In this document: positions 1 through 8,230 of the stretch, piece after piece | Position numbering within the stretch: the first letter of the stretch is position 1 | How the letters are laid out: each line of letters begins with the position of its first letter | Source: JBBDMU01 sp040878115 | Lineage (GTDB): Bacteria; Bacteroidota; Rhodothermia; Balneolales; Natronogracilivirgulaceae | Assembly: GCA_040878115.1 (NCBI GenBank) | Contig: JBBDMV010000031.1 | Coordinates: forward strand, 1 to 34,895 | Reading direction: 5' to 3' | DNA length: 34,895 nucleotides | Made by a program: the position numbers and the translations under genes | The notes under the pieces: generated by a model | What the model saw: only the letters and a program-made list of their open reading frames with translations | Told to the model about the DNA's origin: nothing | Database searches by the model: none

Positions 1-200
1 GCCCTTCGCTGCGTTCAGGATAAACTCCGCGAAGCATCCATCCGTCTCACTTACAAACGTTACCGGGGAATGGAATAAATTGCTGTGAAATTCAGGCTTG
101 TTCTTTGAAAAACGGTTTTAAGACTTCTTTGGGCTTCGCCCTAAGAATGACACGTATAAATACGCGCGCAGTCGGGGAGGCTTATCCCAAGGCCGGCCGT
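1..200. repeat. Dispersed-repeat-like DNA at the window edge
   Basis: This stretch has no credible gene. On the minus strand it contains TGTCATTCTTAGGGCGAAGC (from 152 downward) and, at 22-1, a TATCCTGAACGCAGCGAAGG string. Both resemble the short dispersed intergenic repeats (TGTCATTCTGAG...GAAG and ATCCTGAGCG...GAAGG types) that I know from many bacterial genomes. A small hairpin GGGC-TTC-GCCC lies at 131-141, and an 8-bp GGCCGGCC palindrome at 191-198 sits beside the point where the TetR coding sequence stops matching its family. The repeat assignment is by resemblance only; other genomic copies are not visible here. Confidence 0.4.
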
Positions 201-344
201 GAAATATTTATAAATGGTTTTTTTAGACATCCTCAGGTCTTTGGCGATATCGTCCATCGTGATGTTTTTAGCACCATAACGTAAAAAAAGGGCCGAAGCG
301 GCTTTAATAATCCGATCCTCTACTGTTTCGGTCATTGTTTTCAT
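141..344 (-). pseudogene. TetR-family regulator, N-terminal remnant
   Basis: The first 48 residues are a clear TetR-type DNA-binding domain: an ATRIIKAA-like opening (DRIIKAASALFLRYG), then NITMDDIAKDLRMSKKTIYKYF, which is the family's helix-turn-helix. Full TetR proteins are about 190 residues, with a C-terminal ligand-binding and dimerisation domain. Here, after F48 (junction near 200/201), the frame runs into repeat-like DNA, adds about 19 unrelated residues and stops. Without a dimerisation domain it is probably not a working repressor. Start may be the first Met or Met4. It is divergent from the flavin oxidoreductase at 687, the usual arrangement for a TetR repressor and its target. The rest of the gene could lie left of the window if this is an insertion. 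Confidence 0.7.
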
Positions 345-686
345 GACATTTTATTTAAAAAGAAATTCGTGTTCAGGTAACGGAGGGAAACCATAAAAAC
401 GTATAGAGTTTCTAAAGTAGTATATGTTTTACGATTATCCAATAGAAAGTTACACAAACAATATTTTTTTTCATTTATCTTAACGTCAATATGGTGTATA
501 ACTGTTTGTATACCAGACTATTAATAAATGTTTAAACTCCTTATTTAAATTAAAAAGCCCTTTTTCCACTGATTAGAAACTAAAAAAACCTGTTCGGTTT
601 TTAGAGTACCAAATTGTATCTTCTGATATCATCAGAACGGTGAGCCCTATAAAATTTTAGAGAATACTTTTACTTAATACCAGAAC
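345..686. other. Divergent intergenic region with candidate operators
   Basis: AT-rich gap between the truncated TetR gene and the flavin oxidoreductase. Two inverted repeats are visible: a perfect 7-3-7 one (TTCTGAT/ATCAGAA) at 621-637, about 50 bp before the oxidoreductase start, and an imperfect one at 493-514 (GGTGTATA/TGTATACC, 6 of 8 pairs). Either could be the binding site of the TetR protein, since TetR regulators usually bind palindromes in their divergent promoter region. No gene or structured RNA recognised. Confidence 0.3.
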
Positions 687-1715
687 ATGAAATTATCCAT
701 TGTAGATTTATCGACCGTTCTGCCCGGCGAAACAAGACATGACGCTCTGTTACATAGCATAGAAGTGGCCCGGCATATTGAAAAACTGGGTTTTAATAGA
801 ATATGGGTAGCTGAACATCACGGAACAGGTTCTATTGCCGGACGCGCACCCGAAGTGTTGATACCGGCCATTGCTGCAAATACCTCGACAATAAGAATAG
901 GCTCGGGTTCCGTATTGCTTAACCATTACAGCTCGTTTAAAGTGGCGGAAGTTTTTTGCACCTTAAATGAATTATATCCAGGCCGTATCGATTTAGGTGC
1001 AGGACGGGCTACTACCGGTCCGGTAACAGATTTCGCCCTGCAGCAAGACAGAAGTAAGAGGTTTCAAAGTGATTCCGATCAGCAAATACTGGAGCTGGTA
1101 TCATGGCTGGATAAGAGTTTTCCGGATGATCATCCTTTTTCACAATCACCGATACATACCATTGACAGTCTGCCTGAATTGCACGTATTGGGTTCAAGTG
1201 GCTGGAGTGCTTCCGCAGCGGCACAGCTGGGAATCAGATATGTTTTTGCCGGATTTATAAATCAAAATGGGGCCAAAGATATAATCAGTTCATATCGAAG
1301 CAATTTCCAGCCATCAACCGGGGCAACCGGAATAACGGAACCCGAAGTCATGCTTTCTGTGCATGTGGTCTGCACCGATACCGAAGAAGAAGCGAGAAAA
1401 CAAATAGCGCCGGTAACTGTAATGTATAACAATCTTGCCAAAGGGATACTGGATGCCCGGCTTCCCACTCCCGATGAAGCGGTAAAAAAATTAGGCAGAT
1501 TGCCAAACCTTGAAAGATACCGTCCGGGATCGAAGAAACCCCCTAAGTTCATTGCCGGTACGCCCGATCAGGTCCGGGAACAACTGGAAGCCCTGGCAAC
1601 TGACTTTCAGGTTGAAGAAATCCTTATACAGGATATGATGACAGACCACCAGGCCAGATTGCATTCTTATGAACTACTGGCATACGCTTTTAAACTGAAA
1701 GAGAATACATTATAG
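687..1715 (+). CDS. LLM-class (luciferase-like) flavin-dependent oxidoreductase
   Basis: A 342-residue protein of the bacterial luciferase-like monooxygenase superfamily, which folds as a TIM barrel and uses reduced FMN or F420. Visible hallmarks are FNRIWVAEHHG at about residues 36-46, the IRIGSGSVLLNHYSSFKVAE segment near 70-90, and LYPGRIDLGAGRATTGP near 95-112, all typical of the MsnO8-like branch. Length is normal. Members act on varied small molecules; the substrate cannot be read from sequence. It stands alone, divergent from a truncated TetR regulator that may once have controlled it. It ends with TAG and is not obviously co-transcribed with the TonB gene 400 bp downstream. Confidence 0.88.
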   Translation: MKLSIVDLSTVLPGETRHDALLHSIEVARHIEKLGFNRIWVAEHHGTGSIAGRAPEVLIPAIAANTSTIRIGSGSVLLNHYSSFKVAEVFCTLNELYPGRIDLGAGRATTGPVTDFALQQDRSKRFQSDSDQQILELVSWLDKSFPDDHPFSQSPIHTIDSLPELHVLGSSGWSASAAAQLGIRYVFAGFINQNGAKDIISSYRSNFQPSTGATGITEPEVMLSVHVVCTDTEEEARKQIAPVTVMYNNLAKGILDARLPTPDEAVKKLGRLPNLERYRPGSKKPPKFIAGTPDQVREQLEALATDFQVEEILIQDMMTDHQARLHSYELLAYAFKLKENTL

Positions 1716-1764
1716 CTTGAGGACCGGGCGAGTACCCATGCAAGCCCCAAAAACTAAAAACTAT

Positions 1765-1899
1765 ATGATGAACTACCTTTCCAAGATCCAACTTACCATC
1801 CTGGCAGCCATTTTCTGTTTTTACATCACACCTCAAAACACGAAGGGACAGACCATGTATAAATTGATGAATGGGGTGCTCAGATTGAATATAGCTTAA
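1765..1899 (+). CDS. Possible small secreted peptide or remnant of a secreted protein
   Basis: A 44-residue frame beginning MMNYLSKIQLTILAAIFCFY, which has the layout of a Sec signal peptide (a lysine, then a hydrophobic core, then polar QNTKGQT). Only about 15 residues follow the likely cleavage site. The frame stays open upstream to 1717, but the Met pair at 1765/1768 is the natural start. I do not recognise it. It may be the 5' stub of a deleted secreted-protein gene, a genuine peptide, or a chance ORF. The following bases to 2122 show no other coding frame and no strong structure. Confidence 0.25.
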   Translation: MMNYLSKIQLTILAAIFCFYITPQNTKGQTMYKLMNGVLRLNIA

Positions 1900-2122
1900 G
1901 GATCAACTTTTAAATTGGAGCGATTTATATTGCATGGTCACCCGCCGCACAAATTCTGAACATTGATTTTATTAGGTATTATATTGGGGAGGCATGTAAT
2001 GTCATCATCTATCATTCGTAATAAGGCAGGCATAGCTTGTTCTTTCTCACCTACTATTCGGGACCTGTTGCTAAAATCTGAAGGAAATAGGGTCTTATCT
2101 CATAAAATTTACCAATAAACCA

Positions 2123-4504
2123 TTGCATCAAATACTGAGAATATCTTTTTCCCTTTTAGCTTCACTATTTATACTGAAAACTCTTTGCGCTTCCGATTTG
2201 GGTCCTCACGATCAGGCTTCAACCGGCAGTGGCTTTGAAAGCCAAAAGTACACCATAAGCGGAACCATAACGGATAAGGCTTCAGGGGAGTCACTGATCG
2301 GTGCAACCGTAAGGGTTCTGGAAGAAGAAGGTACGGGAGCGGCCACCAATACCTATGGTTTTTATTCGCTTACCCTTCCAGAAGGAAATTACACGCTCTT
2401 AATTAGTTATGTTGGCTATCAGCAACAAACCAAAGCCGTAACCCTTGATGAGAACAAAAGGATTAATATCGAACTCGGTAATGCCGCTTCACAACTCGAT
2501 GATGTAACAGTTACGGCAAGGCGCGCTGATGAAAATGTAAGCAGTTCCCAGACCGGAATTAACCGCATTGACATGAATGAGATTAACCAAATACCCGTCT
2601 TTATGGGCGAGCGGGACATCCTTAAATCGATCCAGCTTCTCCCGGGGGTGCAGGCCGCCGGGGAGGGAGCTACAGGCTTTTTTGTTCGCGGTGGTTCAGC
2701 TGACCAAAATTTGATCCTGCTCGACGGGGCCCCCGTTTATAATGCCTCACATTTGATGGGGTTTTTCTCAACGTTCAACTCCGATGCCATTAAGGATGCT
2801 ACTCTCTACAAAGGGAGCATACCCGCTGAATTTGGAGGTCGCGTCGCCTCGGTGCTGGATATACAAATGAATGAAGGGAACAATCAAAACTTCGGTGCCA
2901 GCGGCGGTATCGGTTTGATTTCTACCAATCTGAATGTTGAAGGTCCTATACAGCAAGGGCGGTCTTCTTTTTTGATCAGCGGGCGAAGGACCTATGCCGA
3001 TATGTTCCTGAAATTAAGTGGAGATGAGGGGATATCCGACAATACGCTTTACTTTTATGACCTGAATGCAAAAGCCAATTTTATCCTTTCAGACAACAAC
3101 AGAATATACTTCTCCGGTTATCTCGGACGCGATAAGCTGGGATTCCAGGATATGTTCGGTATTGACTGGGGGAACAAGACCGGGACCCTGCGATGGAACC
3201 ATTTAATCAATGATCGTCTATTTTCCAACACCTCCCTTTTGTTCAGTGATTATAGTTACAACATTGATATAGATTTTGAAGGAGATGAACTCGGCATTCT
3301 GTCAAGGATCCGGGACTGGAACTTAAAACAGGAATTTGAGTATTTCCCGAATCCTGAGAACACCATTAAGTTTGGTATGAATACGATATATCATCAAGTC
3401 ACCCCTGGTGAAATAAGCATCTCGGATACATTAGGTTTTACTTATCCACCTCTCCAGGACCGATATTCCTGGGAGAATGCTTTTTATTTAACGAATGAGT
3501 GGGATGTTACACAGGACCTTGATATAATTTACGGGGTCAGGCTGTCCTCGTTCAGTATCCTTGGGGAAGGAGACTTTTATAGCCTTAATAATCAAACCGG
3601 GGAAACCGACACCACGAGCTATACACCGGGAGAATTTGTCGATACACATTTTAATATAGAGCCTCGTTTCTCGGCGTCGTACCGCCTTAACGGCACCTCT
3701 TCCGTAAAAGCCTCCTATACCCGGTCAACGCAAAATATGCATTTACTCTCCAACTCAACGACTACCAACCCTACCGACAGATGGATACCAAGCTCCAATA
3801 TCATTGAACCGCAAATAGGGGACCAAGTCGCCCTGGGCTATTTTAGGAATTTTTCCGACAACCGCTATGAGTTCAGCACCGAAGTTTACTACAAGTACAT
3901 GCAAAATCAGGTGGATTATAAAGATGGGGCCGATGTAACCAACAGTGATATGATAGAGACCGAACTGCTGTTTGGCAAAGGGCGAGCCTACGGAGTGGAG
4001 CTATTGTTTAAAAAGACAGCCGGTAATTTAAGCGGATGGATAGGGTATACCCTGGCCCGCACCGAGACCCTTATTGACGGCATCAATCACAATAACTGGT
4101 ACCCTGCAAGACAGGACCGTATTCATGACATTACCATTGTAGGTATGTATGACCTGAGTGATCGATGGTCTTTATCGGCCTCATGGCTTTATAACACCGG
4201 AAATGCCGTGACCTTCCCCAGCGGCAAATATACGGTAGATGATCAGGTCGTTTTTTATTATACCGAACGCAATGGTTATCGTATGCCCGATTATCATCGC
4301 CTGGATATCGGGGCCACATGGAAAATAAGAGAGGGGGACAGATTTTCATCTGAGCTGTCTTTCAGTATATACAATGCCTACGGCCGGGAAAACCCGTATA
4401 TCATCAACTTCAGGGAAAATGAAGTCAATCCTTCTGCAACAGAGGCCTATCAAATTGCCTTGTTTAAACTGGTCCCTGCCATTTCCTACAAATTCAAATT
4501 TTAG
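2123..4504 (+). CDS. TonB-dependent outer-membrane receptor with carboxypeptidase-like N-domain
   Basis: A 793-residue outer-membrane transporter that takes up a ligand using energy from TonB-ExbBD. In order: signal peptide (residues 1-24), a carboxypeptidase-regulatory-like beta-sandwich (about 43-125; YTISGTITDKASGESLIGATV), a plug domain (about 145-250; LLPGVQAAGEGATGFFVRGG then LILLDGAPVYNASH), and a beta-barrel ending in YKFKF with a C-terminal aromatic, the usual barrel-assembly signal. The start is TTG (ttg cat caa), since no ATG is available in frame at the mature N-terminus. The DUF4249 gene begins 3 bp after the stop, so they form a receptor-lipoprotein pair. The ligand is unknown; nothing adjacent (no glycosidase, siderophore or cobalamin gene) indicates it. 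Confidence 0.9.
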   Translation: MHQILRISFSLLASLFILKTLCASDLGPHDQASTGSGFESQKYTISGTITDKASGESLIGATVRVLEEEGTGAATNTYGFYSLTLPEGNYTLLISYVGYQQQTKAVTLDENKRINIELGNAASQLDDVTVTARRADENVSSSQTGINRIDMNEINQIPVFMGERDILKSIQLLPGVQAAGEGATGFFVRGGSADQNLILLDGAPVYNASHLMGFFSTFNSDAIKDATLYKGSIPAEFGGRVASVLDIQMNEGNNQNFGASGGIGLISTNLNVEGPIQQGRSSFLISGRRTYADMFLKLSGDEGISDNTLYFYDLNAKANFILSDNNRIYFSGYLGRDKLGFQDMFGIDWGNKTGTLRWNHLINDRLFSNTSLLFSDYSYNIDIDFEGDELGILSRIRDWNLKQEFEYFPNPENTIKFGMNTIYHQVTPGEISISDTLGFTYPPLQDRYSWENAFYLTNEWDVTQDLDIIYGVRLSSFSILGEGDFYSLNNQTGETDTTSYTPGEFVDTHFNIEPRFSASYRLNGTSSVKASYTRSTQNMHLLSNSTTTNPTDRWIPSSNIIEPQIGDQVALGYFRNFSDNRYEFSTEVYYKYMQNQVDYKDGADVTNSDMIETELLFGKGRAYGVELLFKKTAGNLSGWIGYTLARTETLIDGINHNNWYPARQDRIHDITIVGMYDLSDRWSLSASWLYNTGNAVTFPSGKYTVDDQVVFYYTERNGYRMPDYHRLDIGATWKIREGDRFSSELSFSIYNAYGRENPYIINFRENEVNPSATEAYQIALFKLVPAISYKFKF

Positions 4505-4507
4505 TCC

Positions 4508-5302
4508 ATGCACTGCAAAGTCTATTTCTTTATTATCCTTATTGCCTGCTTAACAATGACAGCCTGTGAGCAAGTAATAGATGTTGACTTAAATGAAGCT
4601 TCGCCGAGATACGTAATTGAAGGGACCGTTACCGATAGCGATGGACCCCATCAGGTCAAAATAACACAATCCAAAAACTTTGATGAGGTAGATGATTTCG
4701 AAGGTGTTGATTACGCCGAAGTGATTATCTCTGATGATCGAGACAATTCAGAATTGCTGACATACACCGATTCAGGGATCTATCAGGGAAATGATGTTGA
4801 CGGTACGCCCGGCAGAACCTATTCCCTTACCGTGACTGTTGAAGGCGAAACTTTTACCGCATCCTCTAAGATGCCTGAACCGGTTAAATTTGAGACCTTG
4901 TATATTGAAACTATTACAATATTTGGCCTGACGATAAATATACCTAAGATCCAATATTATGATCCTGAGGGCATTGAAAATTATTACAGGCATGTATTAT
5001 TCGTCAATGGTGAACAAAACAATTCCATATTTGTTAGTTCAGACGCGCTCTATGACGGCAGCCAAATGGAAAGGGACTTGCCCCTTAATTATCAGGAAGA
5101 TGGATTGACGCAAGGGGACACTTTACTTGTTAAAATGCAATCCATTGATGAGCAGTCGTACGAGTATTTTTCCAGCCTTATAAAAACCATAAACCGTTCA
5201 GCGGCTTCCCCTGCCAATCCGATCACCAATATTTCCGGGGGAGCGTTAGGATATTTTAGCGCCCACACTGTGCAAACGAGGGGGCTAGAGGTCGAGCATT
5301 AA
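4508..5302 (+). CDS. DUF4249 family lipoprotein
   Basis: A 264-residue predicted lipoprotein. The N-terminus is a hydrophobic signal ending in MTAC, with Cys20 as the likely lipidated residue. It continues with the DUF4249 pattern: CEQVIDVDLNEASPRYVIEGTVTD, a TYSLTVTVEGETFTASSKMPEP strand pair, and a C-terminal GGALGYFSAHTV. DUF4249 proteins are essentially confined to Bacteroidota-type bacteria and are usually found directly downstream of a TonB receptor with a carboxypeptidase-like domain, as here (3 bp gap). The shared transcript suggests it is the surface or periplasmic partner of that receptor. Biochemical role unknown. The hairpin cluster that follows may end the transcript. Confidence 0.85.
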   Translation: MHCKVYFFIILIACLTMTACEQVIDVDLNEASPRYVIEGTVTDSDGPHQVKITQSKNFDEVDDFEGVDYAEVIISDDRDNSELLTYTDSGIYQGNDVDGTPGRTYSLTVTVEGETFTASSKMPEPVKFETLYIETITIFGLTINIPKIQYYDPEGIENYYRHVLFVNGEQNNSIFVSSDALYDGSQMERDLPLNYQEDGLTQGDTLLVKMQSIDEQSYEYFSSLIKTINRSAASPANPITNISGGALGYFSAHTVQTRGLEVEH

Positions 5303-5387
5303 ATTCCTTTTTCTGGCTTCTGCACCGGGACACCCTGTTACTAATCGAATTATTATATAAATGGTTTCGGTGATGCGGGTACATCAT

Positions 5388-5415
5388 GTAGAGACGCAAA
5401 ATCTTGCGTCTCTAC
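5388..5415. repeat. 28-bp palindrome, copy 1 of a dispersed family
   Basis: Arms GTAGAGACGCAA and TTGCGTCTCTAC around a 4-base centre (AATC). Two more copies with the same arms lie at 8440-8467 and 8561-8588. Flanks are shared too: the right flank (GGTGGATTACACCAACGATG) matches the reverse complement of the left flank of the 8561 copy, and the left flank (AATGGTTTCGGTGATGCGGG) matches the reverse complement of the right flank of the 8440 copy. It sits after the DUF4249 gene and could also act as a transcription terminator. Confidence 0.85.
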
Positions 5416-5420
5416 GGTGG

Positions 5421-5492
5421 ATTACACCAACGATGTCCGCTCCGTTAAGCGTCTGCGCTTAACGAACTTGCACACAGTCGGGTTGGTGTAAA
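5421..5492. repeat. Nested inverted repeat containing a TTAAGCG palindrome
   Basis: Outer arms ATTACACCAAC (5421-5431) and GTTGGTGTAA (5482-5491) enclose an inner palindrome at 5441-5466 with arms CGTTAAGCG and CGCTTAACG around TCTG. The inner palindrome has a second copy at 5570-5595. The outer left arm overlaps the conserved right flank of the 5388 palindrome, so the elements are physically joined. No coding frame. Confidence 0.75.
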
Positions 5493-5569
5493 TGATGAGC
5501 TCCTGGTAATATGGATGCAATGGTCTTTGAACGTGCATGGGTGGTTGAGTTGCCCCTGGGCGTTGATCT

Positions 5570-5595
5570 TTCGTTAAGCGAGGACGCTTAACGAA
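5570..5595. repeat. TTAAGCG palindrome, second copy
   Basis: A perfect inverted repeat: TTCGTTAAGCG, spacer AGGA, CGCTTAACGAA. It matches the inner palindrome of 5441-5466 except for the spacer and one arm base. It lies about 55 bp beyond the 3' end of the NUDIX gene, which is on the minus strand, so it could terminate that transcript. A degraded relative may exist at 15946-15965. Confidence 0.75.
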
Positions 5596-5650
5596 GCATT
5601 TTGATGGGTTAAACCCTCATCCGCTGCGAAGATACCCGCAGCCCGGTAAA

Positions 5651-6121
5651 CTATGATCGAATCACCTTCGGGATGCATTTGCCCTTGCTAAACTCCTCCT
5701 CGAAATGCCGCTGTATGTGCTCAGGAATAACCGGGAGTTCAGCCAAACCAGCCAGCGGTACGAAACGGACATCTTCCAGGAGCTGGTTATCCTTTGATAA
5801 CTCGGGATCGCTGCCAAGTCGAAGCGCCCCTCCCGTTTTCCGGCAATCATAGTAAAACTCCAGGGCATGAAGCGGGGGTTCAATGAATTCATGGACATAA
5901 CGCAAGCCGTCAACGTTAACTTCGATTCCCGTTTCTTCAATAAACTCCCTTTGGAGAGCGTCTTCCATCGGTTCGCCAAAATCCACCCCGCCGCCTGGAG
6001 GCATCCAGATAGAACCCTCCCGCGTAGGATGACGGAATTTAACGAGCAGCAGCTTCCGGTTTTCAACCAGAAGCCCGTTCACACGAACCCGTACTTTATT
6101 TGAAAAAGCTTTTTCCGGCAT
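5651..6121 (-). CDS. NUDIX hydrolase
   Basis: A 156-residue NUDIX protein. The box is intact at residues 44-66: Gly44, Glu50, then R58-E-F-I-E-E-T-G-I, matching GX5EX7REUXEEXGU, so it should bind divalent metal and hydrolyse a nucleoside diphosphate linked to another moiety. The substrate (oxidised nucleotide, nucleotide sugar, other) cannot be told from the motif. It begins 27 bp after the pyrG stop on the same strand and is probably co-transcribed, which fits a role in the nucleotide pool. Start chosen at the Met of MPEKAFSNKV, the only one that preserves the first strand of the fold. Confidence 0.88.
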   Translation of the reverse strand: MPEKAFSNKVRVRVNGLLVENRKLLLVKFRHPTREGSIWMPPGGGVDFGEPMEDALQREFIEETGIEVNVDGLRYVHEFIEPPLHALEFYYDCRKTGGALRLGSDPELSKDNQLLEDVRFVPLAGLAELPVIPEHIQRHFEEEFSKGKCIPKVIRS

Positions 6122-6148
6122 AGAAGCAAGATAATAAATACCGGCAGT

Positions 6149-7795
6149 TTATATCCTCTCGATATCCGCCATGGCTTTGCTTAATTCGTTTTCTTCGGCA
6201 TAATCCAGGGAAGCTTTAACGAAATGGATGAAAAGGGGATGAGGATATTTAACCGTACTCTTCAATTCCGGGTGAAACTGGACACCGACGAACCAGGGAT
6301 GATCTTCAATTTCTACAATCTCGATCAGGTCTCTTTTTACATTAAGCCCGGTAACTTTCATGCCCTGTTCGGATAATTGGTCCCTGTAGGCATTGTTTAG
6401 TTCAAAACGGTGACGGTGCCGCTCCTGGACGATTTCTTCTCCATAAGCTGCTTCTGCTTTAGAACCACCAGTCAATTTGCACCCATAAAGGCCCAAGCGC
6501 ATTGTTCCGCCCTTTTCATGAACGGTTTTCTGGTCCAGCATCAAATCAACAACAGGTTCTTTTGTCTCCTTATCAAACTCGGTACTGTTAGCTTTATCCC
6601 ACCCACAAACATTGCGTGCATATTCAATGACAGCGCATTGCATACCCAGGCATATCCCGAAAAAGGGGATACCTTGGGTCCGAACGTGATTAATCGCTAA
6701 AAGCTTACCCTCAATGCCGCGGTCCCCGAAACCAGGCGCTACCAGAATGCCGGCAAGGCCGTCTAACCGGTCAGCCACATTTTCCGGAGTGAGATCTTCG
6801 GACTGAATCCAGTCAATCCCGACCTTACAATCGTTCACCGCTCCTGCATGAATGAACGATTCGTTGATGGATTTATAAGCATCCTGATGCTCAACGTATT
6901 TGCCGACTATGCCTATCCTGATTTCCCGGGATGGGTTCTTTACGGCTTCAACAAATTTAATCCAGCTCACGAGGTCCGGCTGCCCGGTCTTTAACTCCAG
7001 CTTCTGGATAACCCGTTTGTCCAGCCCCTCTTCGAGCATCAGCAGGGGGACTTCATAAATAGAATCGGCATCGAGTGATGCAATCACATCTTCTACATCC
7101 ACATTGCAGAACTGAGCAATTTTACGACGGATATTCGAATCAATCGGCACTTCGGCACGACATACCAGAACATCAGGCTGCAATCCGTTTTCGTAGATAG
7201 TCTTTACCGAGTGCTGAGTTGGTTTGGTCTTCAGTTCACCAGCCGCTTTAAGATAAGGAACCAATGTCAGGTGGATAGACAGTGTGTTCTTTTTTCCGAC
7301 ATCATACCGAAGCTGGCGCATGGCTTCAATATAGGGCAGGCCCTCAATATCACCCACTGTCCCGCCAATTTCTATGATCACCACATCAAACTTCCCGGAT
7401 TCACCAATAGCCAACACCCTGGACTTTATTTCATCGGTGATGTGAGGAACAACCTGCACGGTCTGCCCCAGGTAAGCACCTTCTCGTTCCTTAGTGATCA
7501 CATCGTAATAAACCCGGCCCGTCGTGACGTTGTTTTGCTGGGATATGGGTATGCTCAGGAAACGTTCGTAGTGGCCAAGGTCAAGATCGGTTTCAGCACC
7601 ATCATCGGTAACGAATACTTCGCCATGCTCGTAAGGGTTCATCGTACCCGGGTCCACATTGATGTAGGGATCGAGCTTCTGTATGGTTACTTTTAAACCT
7701 CTGGATATTAATAGCTTGCCAAGAGATGCGCATATAATTCCTTTACCGAGAGAAGACGTAACTCCGCCGGTGACGAATATGTATTTAGTTGCCAT
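6149..7795 (-). CDS. pyrG: CTP synthase
   Basis: A 548-residue CTP synthase, which makes CTP from UTP, ATP and glutamine in the cytoplasm (last step of pyrimidine nucleotide synthesis). The N-terminal synthetase domain opens with YIFVTGGVTSSLGKG, the family P-loop-like motif, and has the DPYINVDPGTMNPYEHGEVFV segment. The C-terminal class I glutamine amidotransferase domain has the nucleophile Cys382 in FGICLGMQ and the His508/Glu510 pair in QFHPEL. Length is typical and no key residue is missing. The NUDIX gene follows in the same direction. Upstream is an 830-bp gene-free repeat island. Confidence 0.98.
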   Translation of the reverse strand: MATKYIFVTGGVTSSLGKGIICASLGKLLISRGLKVTIQKLDPYINVDPGTMNPYEHGEVFVTDDGAETDLDLGHYERFLSIPISQQNNVTTGRVYYDVITKEREGAYLGQTVQVVPHITDEIKSRVLAIGESGKFDVVIIEIGGTVGDIEGLPYIEAMRQLRYDVGKKNTLSIHLTLVPYLKAAGELKTKPTQHSVKTIYENGLQPDVLVCRAEVPIDSNIRRKIAQFCNVDVEDVIASLDADSIYEVPLLMLEEGLDKRVIQKLELKTGQPDLVSWIKFVEAVKNPSREIRIGIVGKYVEHQDAYKSINESFIHAGAVNDCKVGIDWIQSEDLTPENVADRLDGLAGILVAPGFGDRGIEGKLLAINHVRTQGIPFFGICLGMQCAVIEYARNVCGWDKANSTEFDKETKEPVVDLMLDQKTVHEKGGTMRLGLYGCKLTGGSKAEAAYGEEIVQERHRHRFELNNAYRDQLSEQGMKVTGLNVKRDLIEIVEIEDHPWFVGVQFHPELKSTVKYPHPLFIHFVKASLDYAEENELSKAMADIERI

Positions 7796-7947
7796 GATTA
7801 TAAGGGGAACTAGGGTGAATGGAAGCTAAAAATAGGACTAATCATAACAGCGTTCAAGCGGTTAACGAAATATAATGCTGAAATGTGCACTATTAATATG
7901 GAAATTTCATAACTCGCCCTTGAGCAGCCATATTTTATAGACGATAT

Positions 7948-7981
7948 AGATTTGTCAACTTTTTAAAAAGTTGACAAATCT
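7948..7981. repeat. Perfect 34-bp palindrome
   Basis: The 17-base half AGATTTGTCAACTTTTT is followed directly by its exact complement, with no spacer. It lies about 150 bp upstream of the pyrG start. As RNA it would form an A/U-rich hairpin with a run of U on both strands; as DNA it could extrude a cruciform or bind a dimeric protein. Only one copy is in the window. It looks like one of the small palindromic intergenic elements of bacteria. Confidence 0.85.
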
Positions 7982-8042
7982 GAAATGACAAACCACTCTG
8001 GCTGCCGATTAGGAACCATCCAGGGGCAGGCCGGGATTCGGC

Positions 8043-8074
8043 ATTTTTATGATTTTATTAAAAATCATAAAAAT
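8043..8074. repeat. AT-rich hairpin, 14-bp arms
   Basis: Arms ATTTTTATGATTTT and AAAATCATAAAAAT are exactly complementary around ATTA. Almost pure A/T, so not a strong intrinsic terminator. It belongs to the gene-free repeat island 7796-8628. Confidence 0.7.
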
Positions 8075-8230
8075 ATTTTATTTAGTCATAAATGGTAATT
8101 TCCCTTAATAAGTTCAGAATACCTTATTAGGTAGATAGCTACAAACAGAAGCTTGCAAACCAGTCATCATAGCCCTTTTATGCTCTTCGAACCGACCTCA
8201 AAGCCTCCCTGCATCGTTCTGTTCAGGCTT

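Noticed and set aside
5662..6066. Second minus-strand frame over the NUDIX gene
   Set aside because: It overlaps the NUDIX gene in another frame and lacks any motif; the NUDIX frame has an intact box.
7211..7696. 161-residue plus-strand ORF
   Set aside because: It lies antisense inside pyrG, whose protein is complete and conserved, and its sequence has no recognisable domain.
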